Shown here one piece after another: positions 9,479 to 19,139 of a DNA stretch of 64,000 nt. Source of the stretch: Arcticibacter sp041902385 (GTDB lineage Bacteria > Bacteroidota > Bacteroidia > Sphingobacteriales > Sphingobacteriaceae); assembly GCF_041902385.1 (NCBI RefSeq), contig NZ_CP169244.1, positions 2,108,001 to 2,172,000 of the forward strand, given 5' to 3'. The notes under the pieces were generated by a model. It was not told the origin of the DNA. It worked only from the letters and a program-made list of their open reading frames with translations, and made no database searches. How positions within the stretch are numbered: the first letter of the stretch is position 1; every line of letters starts with the position of its first letter. The translations under genes were made by a program, and so were the position numbers.

Positions 9479-12255
9479 ATGCGCTTTAACAGATCTTTAT
9501 ACATTTATATTTTCTTTCTTCTTTGCTTTGCTAAGAGTGTCAGCGCCCAATCTGGCAGCTGGCCGGTAGTAAAAGCCGAAACTAGACCCTGGACCCGCTG
9601 GTGGTGGATGGGAAATGCCGTCGACAAAAAGAATCTGTCGCTTTCTCTTTCTGCGTTCAAGTCGGCCGGCTTGGGCGGAGTCGAAATAGCGCCGATTTAC
9701 GGGGTAAAGGGCTATGAAAGCAGGTATATCGACTACTTGTCTCCCGCCTGGATGGATATGCTGAATCACACCATGGAGCAGGCTAAGGTTTTAAAAATGG
9801 GAGTAGATCTGACCAACGGGACAGGCTGGCCTTTTGGCGGTCCTCAGGTGACGCCCGAGTATGCTGCCTCAAAGCTGATCGTCCAGACTTACGAACTTGG
9901 TGGCAGCGAGACCCTGAAGGAAAAGATAAAGGTCGCTGAAGCTAAGCAGGAAAACGCAGTGCTTCAATTTTTGACCGCTTATAATGATCAGGGCGCGGTG
10001 CTGCAATTAAAGGATAAAGTTAAAGCAGACGGTACTCTCAACTGGACCGCGCCATCAGGACGGTGGACGCTGTACGCTGCCTTCCTTGGCAAGACCAGGC
10101 AAATGGTCAAAAGGTCTTCGCCGGGGGAGAAGGTTATACGCTCAACCATTTTTCTTCTGCCGCGCTGCACAAGTATCTTGAACGCTTTGACAACGCCTTT
10201 AATGGGAAGCCGATAGGGGCGAGGGCTGTATACAATGACAGTTATGAGGTTTATGGCGCCGACTGGTCCGAAGAGTTCCGCAGTCTCTTTGAAAAGAACA
10301 GAGGATATGATTTCAGAAAGTTCATCCGCGAATTTGTGAGTAAAGAGGGCTCTGAACAACAGGCTCGTTTAAAGTCTGACTACCGGGAAACGATGTCAGA
10401 AATGCTCTTGCAAAACTTTACCAGTCCCTGGACCAGCTGGGCGCATGCGCGGCGCAGCCTCACCCGCAATCAGGCACACGGTTCTCCGGGGAACCTGCTC
10501 GACTTATATGCTGCTGTTGATATCCCCGAGTGCGAGACCTTTGGCTCCTCCTATTTCCCAATCCCGGGTTTGCGGAGAGATAGCGCTGACATTAGAAATG
10601 TTGATCCCGACCCGGTGATGCTGAAGTTTGCTTCTTCTGCTGCTCATGTTACCGGGAAGAAACTCACCTCCTCCGAAACTTTTACCTGGCTGACAGAGCA
10701 CTTTAAAACTTCCCTTTCTCAATGCAAGCCCGAGGTTGAACAGGTTTTTCTGTCGGGAGTTAATCACGTTTTTTTTCACGGGACGACCTATTCTCCTGCC
10801 GAGGCAAAGTGGCCGGGATGGTTGTTTTATGCATCCGTTAACTTCGTTCCTGCCAATAGCTGGTGGAGTCACCTCCCCGGACTCACGTCCTATATCACCC
10901 GGGTACAGTCTGTATTGCAAGCGGGAAGATCTGACAACGAGATACTCATCTATTGGCCCGTGTACGATGCATGGAACAAAGCAGCCGGGAGAGACATGCC
11001 TTTAAAGGTGCATGACATCGACGAGTGGCTTCATCCTACGCCCTTCTACAAGGATGTAACTGAACTGCAGAGGCTGGGCTATTCGCTCGACTTTATTTCT
11101 GATCATCTGCTGCAGAATGCAGTCGTGTCGGGCAAGTCAATTAATACGGCGGCAGGCGCTTCTCCCTACCGGGTTCTGGTTGTTCCACAAGCAGAGCTAA
11201 TGCCGCTCGGGACCCTTCAGAAAGTCTTGAAACTGGCAGAAGATGGCGCAACAGTCATTGTTCAGGCGCTTCCAAAAGATGTTCCCGGCCTGGGAAAGCT
11301 TGAGGAGCGCCGGAAGCAGTTCTCTTCACTTCTCAGCTCTGTTAAATCGGCAGATGGAGATGGTAACATCAGGGAAATAAAGCGGGGAGCAGGCCGTTTG
11401 ATCTTTTCCAGTGACGTGCCGGGCGCCCTCTCTTTTGCAGGCGTTAACCGTGAGCGCCTTACCGATACCGGCTTGAAGTTTATCCGGCGTCAGGATGGGA
11501 ACACGAAGTACTATTACCTGGTGAACCACACGGGGCGGCCTGTCAGCGGCAAGATTCCTCTTAACGCCGGGGCAGCCTCCGTTCTTATTCTGGATCCTCA
11601 GACAGGTGATTACGGTAAGGCAAGATTCAGCCGGAGTAAGAACGGCACAGAGGTGGAGTTACAGATACTGCCGGGAGAGTCGCTGATCCTCAGGACGTCG
11701 CCCGCTGCGCTCACATCCGTCAGAGATTGGCACTACCTGAATCAGGAAATGCCAGCAAAACAGCTTTCAGGCCCATGGAAGCTTCAATTTACAGAAGGTG
11801 GCCCTGCCATACCGGCCGACAAGGACCTTCCAGTCTTGAAGGAGTGGACAGCCTTATCCGATACCTCGTGTTCTAACTTTTCGGGGAGAGCTGTGTACTC
11901 AACATCTTTTGATCTTACAAAGAGAGAAGGGTATGAATATCTGCTCGACCTGGGGAAAGTGAGTGAAAGTGCTCATGTCTGGATCAACGGAAAAGACGCG
12001 GGTATCCTCTGGAGTATTCCCTACCGAACGCGCATAGGGAAATTTTTGCAGCCAGGAAAAAATACGATTAAGATTGAGGTAGCTAACCTGATGGCAAACA
12101 GGATCCGCTACATGGATCGGAACCGAATAGAGTGGAAGATATTTAAGGATGTGAACCTTGTGGATATTAACTACAAGCCTTTTGATGCTTCCAACTGGAA
12201 GGTGATGCCTTCGGGACTGGCAGGCCCGGTTAAGATAATACCTTACAAGTTCTGA
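9479..12255 (+). CDS. Alpha-L-rhamnosidase, GH106 family, one frameshift
   Basis: An exported exo-alpha-L-rhamnosidase that would remove terminal rhamnose from oligosaccharides made by the lyase. Features are a signal peptide ending VSAQ, the early TRPWTRWWWMGNAVDKKNL block, GGVEIAPIYGVKGYES, DLTNGTGWPFGGPQV, and a C-terminal jelly-roll (GRAVYSTSFDL, AHVWINGKDAGILWSIPYR) with NLMANRIRYMDRN. The frame breaks in G5 at 10123-10127; one extra G gives GGEGYTLNHFSSAALHKYL, the expected GH106 sequence, and a 925-residue protein. Uninterrupted halves are 9479-10216 and about 10063-12255. The break fits the homopolymer error pattern of the window. It is the last enzyme before the regulator. Confidence 0.9.
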
Positions 12256-12337
12256 GGTGCAGGAAGGAGTCGAAAAGCATGACAGTCAATATGGCTCAAA
12301 AGTGTATATTAGCCAGCATATTTCAAGAATAACACCA

Positions 12338-13369
12338 ATGAAACCTGCACGATTCTTTGACCATATCCATATCGATGAGTATTCGGCTACGCCCAAGTAT
12401 TTACAGCTGACGAATTCCATATTGATCGCGATAGAGGCGGGGAAAATTAACAAGAACGACATGCTCCCCTCTATCAACGAGCTGAGCTATGAGCTGGAGA
12501 TCTCGCGTGATACTGCCGAAAAGGGCTACAAGTATCTGAAGAACCTTGGTGTGTTAGGGTCGATCCCTGGTAAGGGATACTTTATCATGTGCACGGAGTT
12601 CAGGCAGACCCTCCGTATTTGTCTCTTTTTTAATAAGCTGAGTTCACACAAGAAGATTATTTATGACTCCTTCGTCAAAACGCTGGGAGAACAGATCGCG
12701 GTCGATTTTTATATCTATAACAGCGACTATATCCTCTTTAAAAAATTGCTGAGCAATAAGCTGGAAGGGTACTCACACTACGTGATTATCCCTCATTTCG
12801 TAGAGGGCGAGGAGAAGGCATACGAAATTATTAACACCATTCCAAAGGAGAAACTGATTATCCTCGACAAGGTGGTTCCGGGTGTTACAGGCGAGTATGC
12901 CGCTGTTTACGAAAACTTTGAGAAGGACATCTATAACGCGCTTGAGGATGCAAAGGAAGACTTAAGCAAGTACCACACGATTAAGCTGGTATTTCCGGAA
13001 AACAGCTACTACCCCAGGGAAATTAAGAAAGGCTACCTGAAGTTCTGCCGGCAATATGCCTTTAATCACAAGGTGATCAGTGATATATCGGCAGAGCCCA
13101 TTGAGGAGGGGGAAGTTTATATCAACCTTGTAGAGCAGGATCTGGTGGTGTTGATAGAGAAGCTGATGCAGCAGAATATGAAGATCGGAAAGGATGTTGG
13201 CGTGATCTCCTACAACGAAACGCCTCTGAAGAGGATCATACTGAACGGCATTACGACCATATCAACTGACTTCAATGAAATGGGATCAATAGCTGCAAAA
13301 ATGATACTGGAGAACTCCAGCAAACATGTGGAGGTGCCGTTTTATCTCAACAAACGCGCTTCGCTGTAA
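12338..13369 (+). CDS. GntR-family transcriptional regulator with sugar-binding-like domain
   Basis: A 343-residue regulator. Residues about 1-75 form a GntR winged helix (TNSILIAIEAGKINKNDMLPSINELSYELEISRDTAEKGYKYL, then SIPGKGYFI). The rest is a periplasmic-binding-protein-like (LacI/GalR-type) effector domain. This fusion is common in Bacteroidota sugar clusters. The start is set at the ATG at 12338 (MKPARFFDHI); a longer form from 12257 is open but begins only two bases after the GH106 stop and adds a non-conserved leader. By position it probably controls the rhamnogalacturonan cluster in response to rhamnose or an oligosaccharide. The effector is not known. Confidence 0.88.
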   Translation: MKPARFFDHIHIDEYSATPKYLQLTNSILIAIEAGKINKNDMLPSINELSYELEISRDTAEKGYKYLKNLGVLGSIPGKGYFIMCTEFRQTLRICLFFNKLSSHKKIIYDSFVKTLGEQIAVDFYIYNSDYILFKKLLSNKLEGYSHYVIIPHFVEGEEKAYEIINTIPKEKLIILDKVVPGVTGEYAAVYENFEKDIYNALEDAKEDLSKYHTIKLVFPENSYYPREIKKGYLKFCRQYAFNHKVISDISAEPIEEGEVYINLVEQDLVVLIEKLMQQNMKIGKDVGVISYNETPLKRIILNGITTISTDFNEMGSIAAKMILENSSKHVEVPFYLNKRASL

Positions 13370-13482
13370 GCCGTTTGGCAAGAGTTGGTTACGGTTGTAT
13401 TGCCGCACAGCGGTGGTCTCATGCTCTGCCAAAAGGGCGTTTTTTCAAAACCAAACGGTCCTCAGTACTGTAATAAGAAGCG

Positions 13483-15267
13483 ATGGTACAGAAACACGTT
13501 TATGAGACCGGAATTATAGGTAATTGTTCTTTTCTTGCTCACGTACAGAAAAACACCAATATCGCCTGGCTGTGCTGGCCTCGCTTCGACAGTACATTTA
13601 TCTTCGGCTCGCTTCTCGATAAAGAAAGGGGAGGGGAGTTTTCCATTCTTCCTTCGTCCGACTATTCATCACATCAGTATTATCTGGAGAACACCAACGT
13701 TCTTTGTACGGAAATCACCTGTGAGAATGGAAAGTACCGGGTAACAGATTTTGCTCCGCGCTTTCATCAGTATGAGCGTTTCTTCAAGCCTCTGATGATC
13801 ATCCGGAAAGTTGAACCGCTGGAAGGTACACCGAGGGTACGGGTAAAATGTGCCCCCGTGGGGGAATACGGAAAAACTAAGTTAAGAGCTCACAGGGGCA
13901 GCAATCACATCGAGTACCTGGGAGGAGACGACCGCATTCGCCTTACTACCAATATTCCGGTCACTTACGTTTTCGAGGAAGCCTATTTCGTTCTTAATGA
14001 AACCAAGTATATGGTCCTCACTTACGGGCAGCCGCTGGAAGCTCCGTTATTGAGCACCTCCGAAAACTTTCTGCGTGAGACGGTCGCCTATTGGCGTCTG
14101 TGGATCAAGCATTCGTCTATCGCGACTTTTTACCAGCCGTATGTTATCAGGTCTGCTCTCGCATTGAAAATTCACCAGTATGAAGACACGGGAGCGATCA
14201 TAGCAGCGAGTACAACCAGCCTTCCTGAGTCGGACGGCAGTGGCCGGAACTGGGACTATCGTTACTGCTGGCTCAGGGATACCTATTACGTGATCAGTGC
14301 CCTGAATCACATCGGTCACTTCGAGGAGATGGAGCATTACTTCAACTATGTAGCTGATATCTCTGTTTCGGAAGATTTCCGTTATCAGCCTCTTTATGGC
14401 ATTGATGGAACAAAAGACCTTCACGAGATTGTTCTTCACGATCTTGAGGGCTATCTGGGCAACAAGCCGGTACGAATCGGAAATCAGGCGTACGAACACA
14501 TCCAGAATGACATCTACGGGCAGGTGATGATCTCACTTATGCCTCTTTATACCGATCATCGCTTTGTTTTCAGGGAGCGGAAGGATTCAGCAAAATGGAT
14601 TGAGGCCGTTCTCTCTAAGATTGAGCGTACCATTGACGAGAAGGATGCCGGCATATGGGAGTTTCGCAACTTCGCTAACACCCATTGCTACAGCAACCTG
14701 TTTCAATGGGCGGGATGTTCTGCCGCCGCCAAAGTTGCGCGGTCTATAGGGAATAAGCCGCTCGAAGAAAAGGCTTTATTCCTTAAAAATAAGGCTGCGG
14801 GACACATAGAAAGCTGTTACGATCCGCAGCGCAGGGTATACACCAATGCCACGGGAAGTTCACATCTTGATGCCAGTACTCTCCAGCTGATCATGATGAA
14901 CTATCTTGACCCCACTTCCCAGAGAGCCAAGGATCATCTGAGAGCCCTCGAATCGGAACTGCGGACACCTCAGGGCCTCTTTTATCGCTACCTGCATGCC
15001 GATGACTTTGGAAAGCCAAAGACCACTTTTCTTATTTGCGCATTCTGGTATGTTGAAGCTCTGGCTTGTGTTGGGCGGATGGATGAAGCTGTGAGGGCTT
15101 TTGAAAACCTTTTGCAGTTTTCCAACCATCTGATGCTGTTCAGCGAAGATGTCGACGAGATGAATGGTTCACAATGGGGCAATTTCCCACAGGCATACAG
15201 TCACGTTGGATTGATGAACGCCGCCTATCGGATTGCAATGAAGCTCGACAAGCCCGTATTCCTGTAA
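13483..15267 (+). CDS. Glycoside hydrolase family 15 (glucoamylase/trehalase-like)
   Basis: A 594-residue cytoplasmic GH15 protein. Typical blocks are IGNCSFLAHVQKNTNIAWLCWPRFDS at the N-terminus, SGRNWDYRYCWLRD near residue 250, the acid motif region DLEGYLGNKPVRIGNQAYEH near 325, and GNFPQAYSHVGLMNAAYRIA at the C-terminus. GH15 enzymes release glucose from maltodextrins or dextran, and some actinobacterial members are trehalases. No signal peptide is visible, so the substrate is intracellular. The gene converges with a fused trehalose synthase/phosphatase, which makes trehalose or glycogen-type glucans reasonable substrates. Specificity cannot be decided from sequence. Confidence 0.9.
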   Translation: MVQKHVYETGIIGNCSFLAHVQKNTNIAWLCWPRFDSTFIFGSLLDKERGGEFSILPSSDYSSHQYYLENTNVLCTEITCENGKYRVTDFAPRFHQYERFFKPLMIIRKVEPLEGTPRVRVKCAPVGEYGKTKLRAHRGSNHIEYLGGDDRIRLTTNIPVTYVFEEAYFVLNETKYMVLTYGQPLEAPLLSTSENFLRETVAYWRLWIKHSSIATFYQPYVIRSALALKIHQYEDTGAIIAASTTSLPESDGSGRNWDYRYCWLRDTYYVISALNHIGHFEEMEHYFNYVADISVSEDFRYQPLYGIDGTKDLHEIVLHDLEGYLGNKPVRIGNQAYEHIQNDIYGQVMISLMPLYTDHRFVFRERKDSAKWIEAVLSKIERTIDEKDAGIWEFRNFANTHCYSNLFQWAGCSAAAKVARSIGNKPLEEKALFLKNKAAGHIESCYDPQRRVYTNATGSSHLDASTLQLIMMNYLDPTSQRAKDHLRALESELRTPQGLFYRYLHADDFGKPKTTFLICAFWYVEALACVGRMDEAVRAFENLLQFSNHLMLFSEDVDEMNGSQWGNFPQAYSHVGLMNAAYRIAMKLDKPVFL

Positions 15268-15304
15268 TGGGGCGGGCTTTATGCCGAAGTAATGCTCCGC
15301 CCCA
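15268..15304. terminator. Hairpin between convergent GH15 and otsA-otsB
   Basis: TGGGGCGG at 15268 pairs perfectly with CCGCCCCA ending at 15304. It directly follows the GH15 stop and lies in the convergent gap. It lacks a clear T tract, so termination is inferred. Confidence 0.4.
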
Positions 15305-15388
15305 GTAGGATGCCTGCAGGCCGGGCAGTTCGTTTGTATTTAAGCACGTAGCATTGGCCACATGTTTCGCCATGCCTGCGAAATGGTA

Positions 15389-17578
15389 TCAGGCGCTCAA
15401 AGACTTGCGTATAGTCAGTGACCGGAGCAGCCGCCGTACTTCTCTGTAGTCACGCAGGTAAAAGCGTGCGGATGAGATATTGCTGCCGATCTTGATGGTG
15501 AAAGCACTTTCGGGCAAGGCCTTAAACATATCTTCATCTGTATGGTCATCGCCCAGTGCCATAATGAAGTCGCATTCATTGTTATCAAGCCACGACAACG
15601 AGACTTTACCTTTGTTCACCTCTACATTCTTTATTTCGATCACCTTGTTGCCCGGGAGCATTTGTAAGCCCTTATCGGCGGTTATAAAGCGAAGCGTTGT
15701 CATAAGCTCGTTCGCCCTCAGCTCCCCGAGTCCCTCTTCCACCTTTCGGTAGTGCCAGACCAGTGAGTAGCTCTTCTCTTCAATGAAGGATCCCGGTGTC
15801 CGGTCTACATAAGTTTCCAGTATAGTGCGAATCTCCTGCTTCCATTGGTTGTATAGTCCGGGCAGTTTTTGCCAGTCGCCGTCTTTGCGCTTTTGCCAGG
15901 CGCCGTGCTCGGCTATAATATCGATTGGCATCCGGCCGAACCAATCCTCCAGCGTTTGGTATTTTCGCCCGCTGACGATGACGATGTTGTTAGCCGGATC
16001 GGCTGTCAGTTGCTCCAGAATGTCGTAGAGGTCCTCGTCGGGCATGGCCATATCAATATTAGACTTGAAGCCCACGAGAGTGCCATCGTAGTCCAGGAAG
16101 ATAGCGCGGCGGCGCGCATGAATATATTCATTCTCGATATAGACACGACCATTCGGCCCTATATGTTTTGCCTGCATAGAATCCTGCATTTGCTTTACTT
16201 CATCAAGTTTGTCCATATATATTTTTACCCAGTGGCGGATATTGAATTTTGAGACCACCTCTCTCATGGCCCGCATTCGCCGCTCCTGTTCTTCCAGCGA
16301 CATGTTAAGCGCATCGATCATCGCCCGGTAAACCTCTCCTACATTATTCGGATTGACGATCACCGCATCGATCAGCTCTTTTGCAGCTCCTGCCATTTCG
16401 CTCAGGATGAGGACACCGGTATTATTAGTCCGGCTGGCCACGTATTCTTTGCAGACAAGGTTCATGCCGTCGCGCATAGGACTGATCAGGCAGACCTCGG
16501 CCATTGTATATAGAGCCGAGAGCATCTCCACCGGAAACGAGCGGTAATAGTAATTAACAGGCGTCCAGTTCAATGTCCGGTAACGCGAGTTGATGTTGCC
16601 TACAAGCTTGTCAATCTCGTCGCGGAGCTCTTTATATTGGGCAACCGTGTCTCTTGATGGCACTACAATCATATATAGTACCACTTTCTCTATATACTCG
16701 GGATTGCTCTGCAATAAAATATCAAATGCCTGCAGTCGCTGAAGAATCCCCTTGCTATAGTCCAGCCTGTCAATGGATAAGATCATTTTGGAGTCCTGAA
16801 ACGTCTCCTTCAGGGTGGCTACGCTTTCAAGCACCAGCTCACTTTGAGCGAGGTCCTCAAACTTCTTGTCGTCGATTCCCATAGGAAATGGTTCTGCCAC
16901 CGCCTGGCGGTCGTCGTAATTCAGTTCATTTCCATAGGAATGCACCGGAAGGATACGGGTGACTGAACTGATAAAATGCCGTACATCGTCGAATGTATGG
17001 AAGCCAAGCAGGTCCGCTCCGAGCATATTCTCAAGCAGTTCTGCCCGCCATGGAATAAGACGGAACAACTCATATGAAGGGAATGGAATATGGAGAAAGA
17101 ACCCGATGGTGATGTCGGGCTGCTCCGCACGGATCATTCCTGGCAGTAACAGTAACTGGTAGTCATGTATCCAGATCTTGTCGCCGGGTTCTGCCACCTG
17201 GAATATCGCCTCTTTAAACTTCCGGTTCACCTCCACATAGCTGTCCCAGTAACTTTGCTCGTATCTGGCGTATGTAGGGTGGTAGTGGAATACGGGCCAC
17301 AGCGTTTCATTTGAGAATCCTTCGTAATAAAGGTTGATTTCTTCCTGCGTAAGAAATACCGGATAAAGGTTCATTGCCCCAAGGCGGCTGGTGATTTCCC
17401 GCTGACCATCTTCAGAAGCAACCTCTATACCTGGCCAGCCCAGCCACATGTTATCCCCCTGGCGGTAGATGGAACCAAGCCCGGTTGCAAGTCCCCCTTC
17501 ACTCTGTTTGAACTCAAGTTCACCGTTATTATCTGAGATCTTTACCGGTAACCTGTTCGATACTATTATTGTCTTCAT
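15389..17578 (-). CDS. Bifunctional trehalose-6-phosphate synthase/phosphatase (OtsA-OtsB fusion)
   Basis: A 729-residue fusion that makes trehalose from UDP-glucose and glucose-6-phosphate, an osmoprotectant. Residues 1-460 are a GT20 synthase (SNRLPVKI start, EGGLATGL, WIHDYQLLLLPGMIR, RLDYSKGILQRLQAF, SPMRDGMNLVCKEYVAS). From about residue 490 there is a HAD-type phosphatase with the nucleophile motif FLDYDGTLVGF and a late MALGDDHTDEDMF Mg-binding motif. The fused form is common in Bacteroidota. No signal peptide is present, so it is cytoplasmic. The start ATG at 17578 has an AGAAAGAT purine stretch upstream. It converges with the GH15 gene. Confidence 0.96.
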   Translation of the reverse strand: MKTIIVSNRLPVKISDNNGELEFKQSEGGLATGLGSIYRQGDNMWLGWPGIEVASEDGQREITSRLGAMNLYPVFLTQEEINLYYEGFSNETLWPVFHYHPTYARYEQSYWDSYVEVNRKFKEAIFQVAEPGDKIWIHDYQLLLLPGMIRAEQPDITIGFFLHIPFPSYELFRLIPWRAELLENMLGADLLGFHTFDDVRHFISSVTRILPVHSYGNELNYDDRQAVAEPFPMGIDDKKFEDLAQSELVLESVATLKETFQDSKMILSIDRLDYSKGILQRLQAFDILLQSNPEYIEKVVLYMIVVPSRDTVAQYKELRDEIDKLVGNINSRYRTLNWTPVNYYYRSFPVEMLSALYTMAEVCLISPMRDGMNLVCKEYVASRTNNTGVLILSEMAGAAKELIDAVIVNPNNVGEVYRAMIDALNMSLEEQERRMRAMREVVSKFNIRHWVKIYMDKLDEVKQMQDSMQAKHIGPNGRVYIENEYIHARRRAIFLDYDGTLVGFKSNIDMAMPDEDLYDILEQLTADPANNIVIVSGRKYQTLEDWFGRMPIDIIAEHGAWQKRKDGDWQKLPGLYNQWKQEIRTILETYVDRTPGSFIEEKSYSLVWHYRKVEEGLGELRANELMTTLRFITADKGLQMLPGNKVIEIKNVEVNKGKVSLSWLDNNECDFIMALGDDHTDEDMFKALPESAFTIKIGSNISSARFYLRDYREVRRLLRSLTIRKSLSA

Positions 17579-17788
17579 ATCTTTCTCCCTTTATAAAAGG
17601 GGAAAACCGGTTTAGTGTTTCAGGAATTTGGTTTTTAACGGTGGTAAGGCATCTTTTGCCAGACAATTTTCCACATTCGTTTTCCACAAGCGGGTACTAA
17701 AAAAATGAATTTTTTAAGAACCGATGCGCGAAATACGTGTTAATGTATTGCTAATCAACTTAATGAAAAACAATAAAATTAATTCGTC

Positions 17789-18064
17789 ATGACACGAAAA
17801 AGAGCTTTGTCCATCAAAAACTGGATCAAAACTATGGGGTTTGAACTCACAAAGTATCATCAGCTCCAAAACCGGACAAAAAAGATCAAGTATTATACGC
17901 TGGGTAATTTCGGCGTATATGAAGAGATCACTCCTGCAAGAACGACTACCGGAAAAAGGCAGAAGTTCATTTCCTGGACACCGTGGGGGGACCACTTCGA
18001 AGTAAATTCTGTGAAGGATTTAAGTCAGGCCTACCACAACTTCGTCAACTACTCGCCCAATTAA
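17789..18064 (+). CDS. Small hypothetical protein, 91 residues
   Basis: A small basic, soluble protein that I do not assign to a named family. It has a Lys/Arg-rich N-terminus (MTRKRALSIKNW), a central KKIKYYTLGNFGVYEEI and a C-terminal FISWTPWGDHFEVNSVKDL. No signal or membrane segment is seen. It stands alone between divergent otsA-otsB and the convergent dehydrogenase gene. A clean ATG, sensible composition and a strong hairpin just after the stop support it as a real gene. Confidence 0.6.
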   Translation: MTRKRALSIKNWIKTMGFELTKYHQLQNRTKKIKYYTLGNFGVYEEITPARTTTGKRQKFISWTPWGDHFEVNSVKDLSQAYHNFVNYSPN

Positions 18065-18077
18065 CAATTCCTGTTCT

Positions 18078-18119
18078 GATTACGGGCCTGAAAGAGCAAG
18101 ACTCTTATCGCCCGTAATC
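18078..18119. terminator. Bidirectional hairpin in a convergent gap
   Basis: GATTACGGGC and GCCCGTAATC form a perfect 10-bp stem, with an inner AGAG/CTCT pair. It lies between the stops of the 91-residue protein and the dehydrogenase. No strong T tract follows on either strand. Confidence 0.5.
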
Positions 18120-18122
18120 CAC

Positions 18123-19049
18123 CTACAAAGAGATTGAAGCTAGTTTTTCTCCCAGTACTTCTGATATTTTGCGGTACGATTCGAAGGTCCAGCCTGCCAC
18201 ATGCGGACTGAGGATTATCTTCCCGTTGGCGATCAGTTCTTCGAACCACGGTTGTTCTGCCAAAGCGGGAAACTTTTCCGACTCCAGTACATCAAGTCCG
18301 GCCCCCAGTACTTTCCCGCTGTTTATTGCTCGCAGGACCGAGCTGGTATTAACGATTTCTCCTCTGGCGGTGTTTAAAAAGAAGACAGGCTTCCTGAAAT
18401 GGAAGAAATACTCGTCATCCACCATCTGCCGTGTTTCACGCGTCAAAGGTATGTGAAGACTGAGGACGTCGGATTCTTTAACAATTTCTTCCATGCTGAC
18501 CTCTTTCACGTATTCATCTCCAAATGCGGTCTTGTATTTGTCATAGGCAATGATGTTTACATCAAAGCCGCGGAGTTTGCGGGCAAAGCTTTGTCCCATG
18601 TGCCCGTATCCGATAATTCCTACCGTTCTGTTCTTTAATTCGTAGCCTCTGTTCCCCTCGCGGTCCCATATCTCATGTCTGACCTCATTGTCTGCCTTTC
18701 TCAGGTTGTTCATGAGGCTGAGGAGCATTCCTACTGCATGTTCGCCCACAGCATCGCGATTCCCTTCCGGTGCATTGATGCAAATGATTCCCCGCTCTTC
18801 AGCAAACTTCTCGTCAATGTTATCCATTCCTGCCCCTGCACGCGCTATGAACTTCAGTCTGGTGCCAGCCTCCATAAGCTCGCGGTCTATGTTGAACTTG
18901 GTCCTGATCGCCAGTCCTTCGTAGTCTTTGATCGCGGCAAGCGTTTCGGCCCGGGTATAAGCGGGACAGTCGTCTACATCGTAGCCCAGCTTTTCTGCTT
19001 TTTCCCTGAAGGCTGAATGTAATTTGTCGGCAATGAGAATCCTCGGCAT
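18123..19049 (-). CDS. D-isomer-specific 2-hydroxyacid dehydrogenase (phosphoglycerate dehydrogenase-like)
   Basis: A 308-residue NAD-dependent dehydrogenase. The N-terminal half holds the substrate domain (FIARAGAGMDNID, then the APEGNRDAVGEHAVGMLL helix). The Rossmann motif GYGHMG follows near residue 155. Catalytic Arg is in LNTARGEIV, Glu in the following segment and His in SPHVAGWT near 287. Without a C-terminal ACT domain it is shorter than classical SerA, so it may be a phosphoglycerate dehydrogenase of the short type or another 2-hydroxyacid enzyme. No other serine gene is adjacent. Confidence 0.85.
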   Translation of the reverse strand: MPRILIADKLHSAFREKAEKLGYDVDDCPAYTRAETLAAIKDYEGLAIRTKFNIDRELMEAGTRLKFIARAGAGMDNIDEKFAEERGIICINAPEGNRDAVGEHAVGMLLSLMNNLRKADNEVRHEIWDREGNRGYELKNRTVGIIGYGHMGQSFARKLRGFDVNIIAYDKYKTAFGDEYVKEVSMEEIVKESDVLSLHIPLTRETRQMVDDEYFFHFRKPVFFLNTARGEIVNTSSVLRAINSGKVLGAGLDVLESEKFPALAEQPWFEELIANGKIILSPHVAGWTFESYRKISEVLGEKLASISL

Positions 19050-19139
19050 TTCTGTTGTTTTTAGAACTTTGCAATTTTAAGTGATCAGCCGGTAAAATAA
19101 AAGGAATCGGATTAAAATGACGCTCCAGGTAAAGAACGT

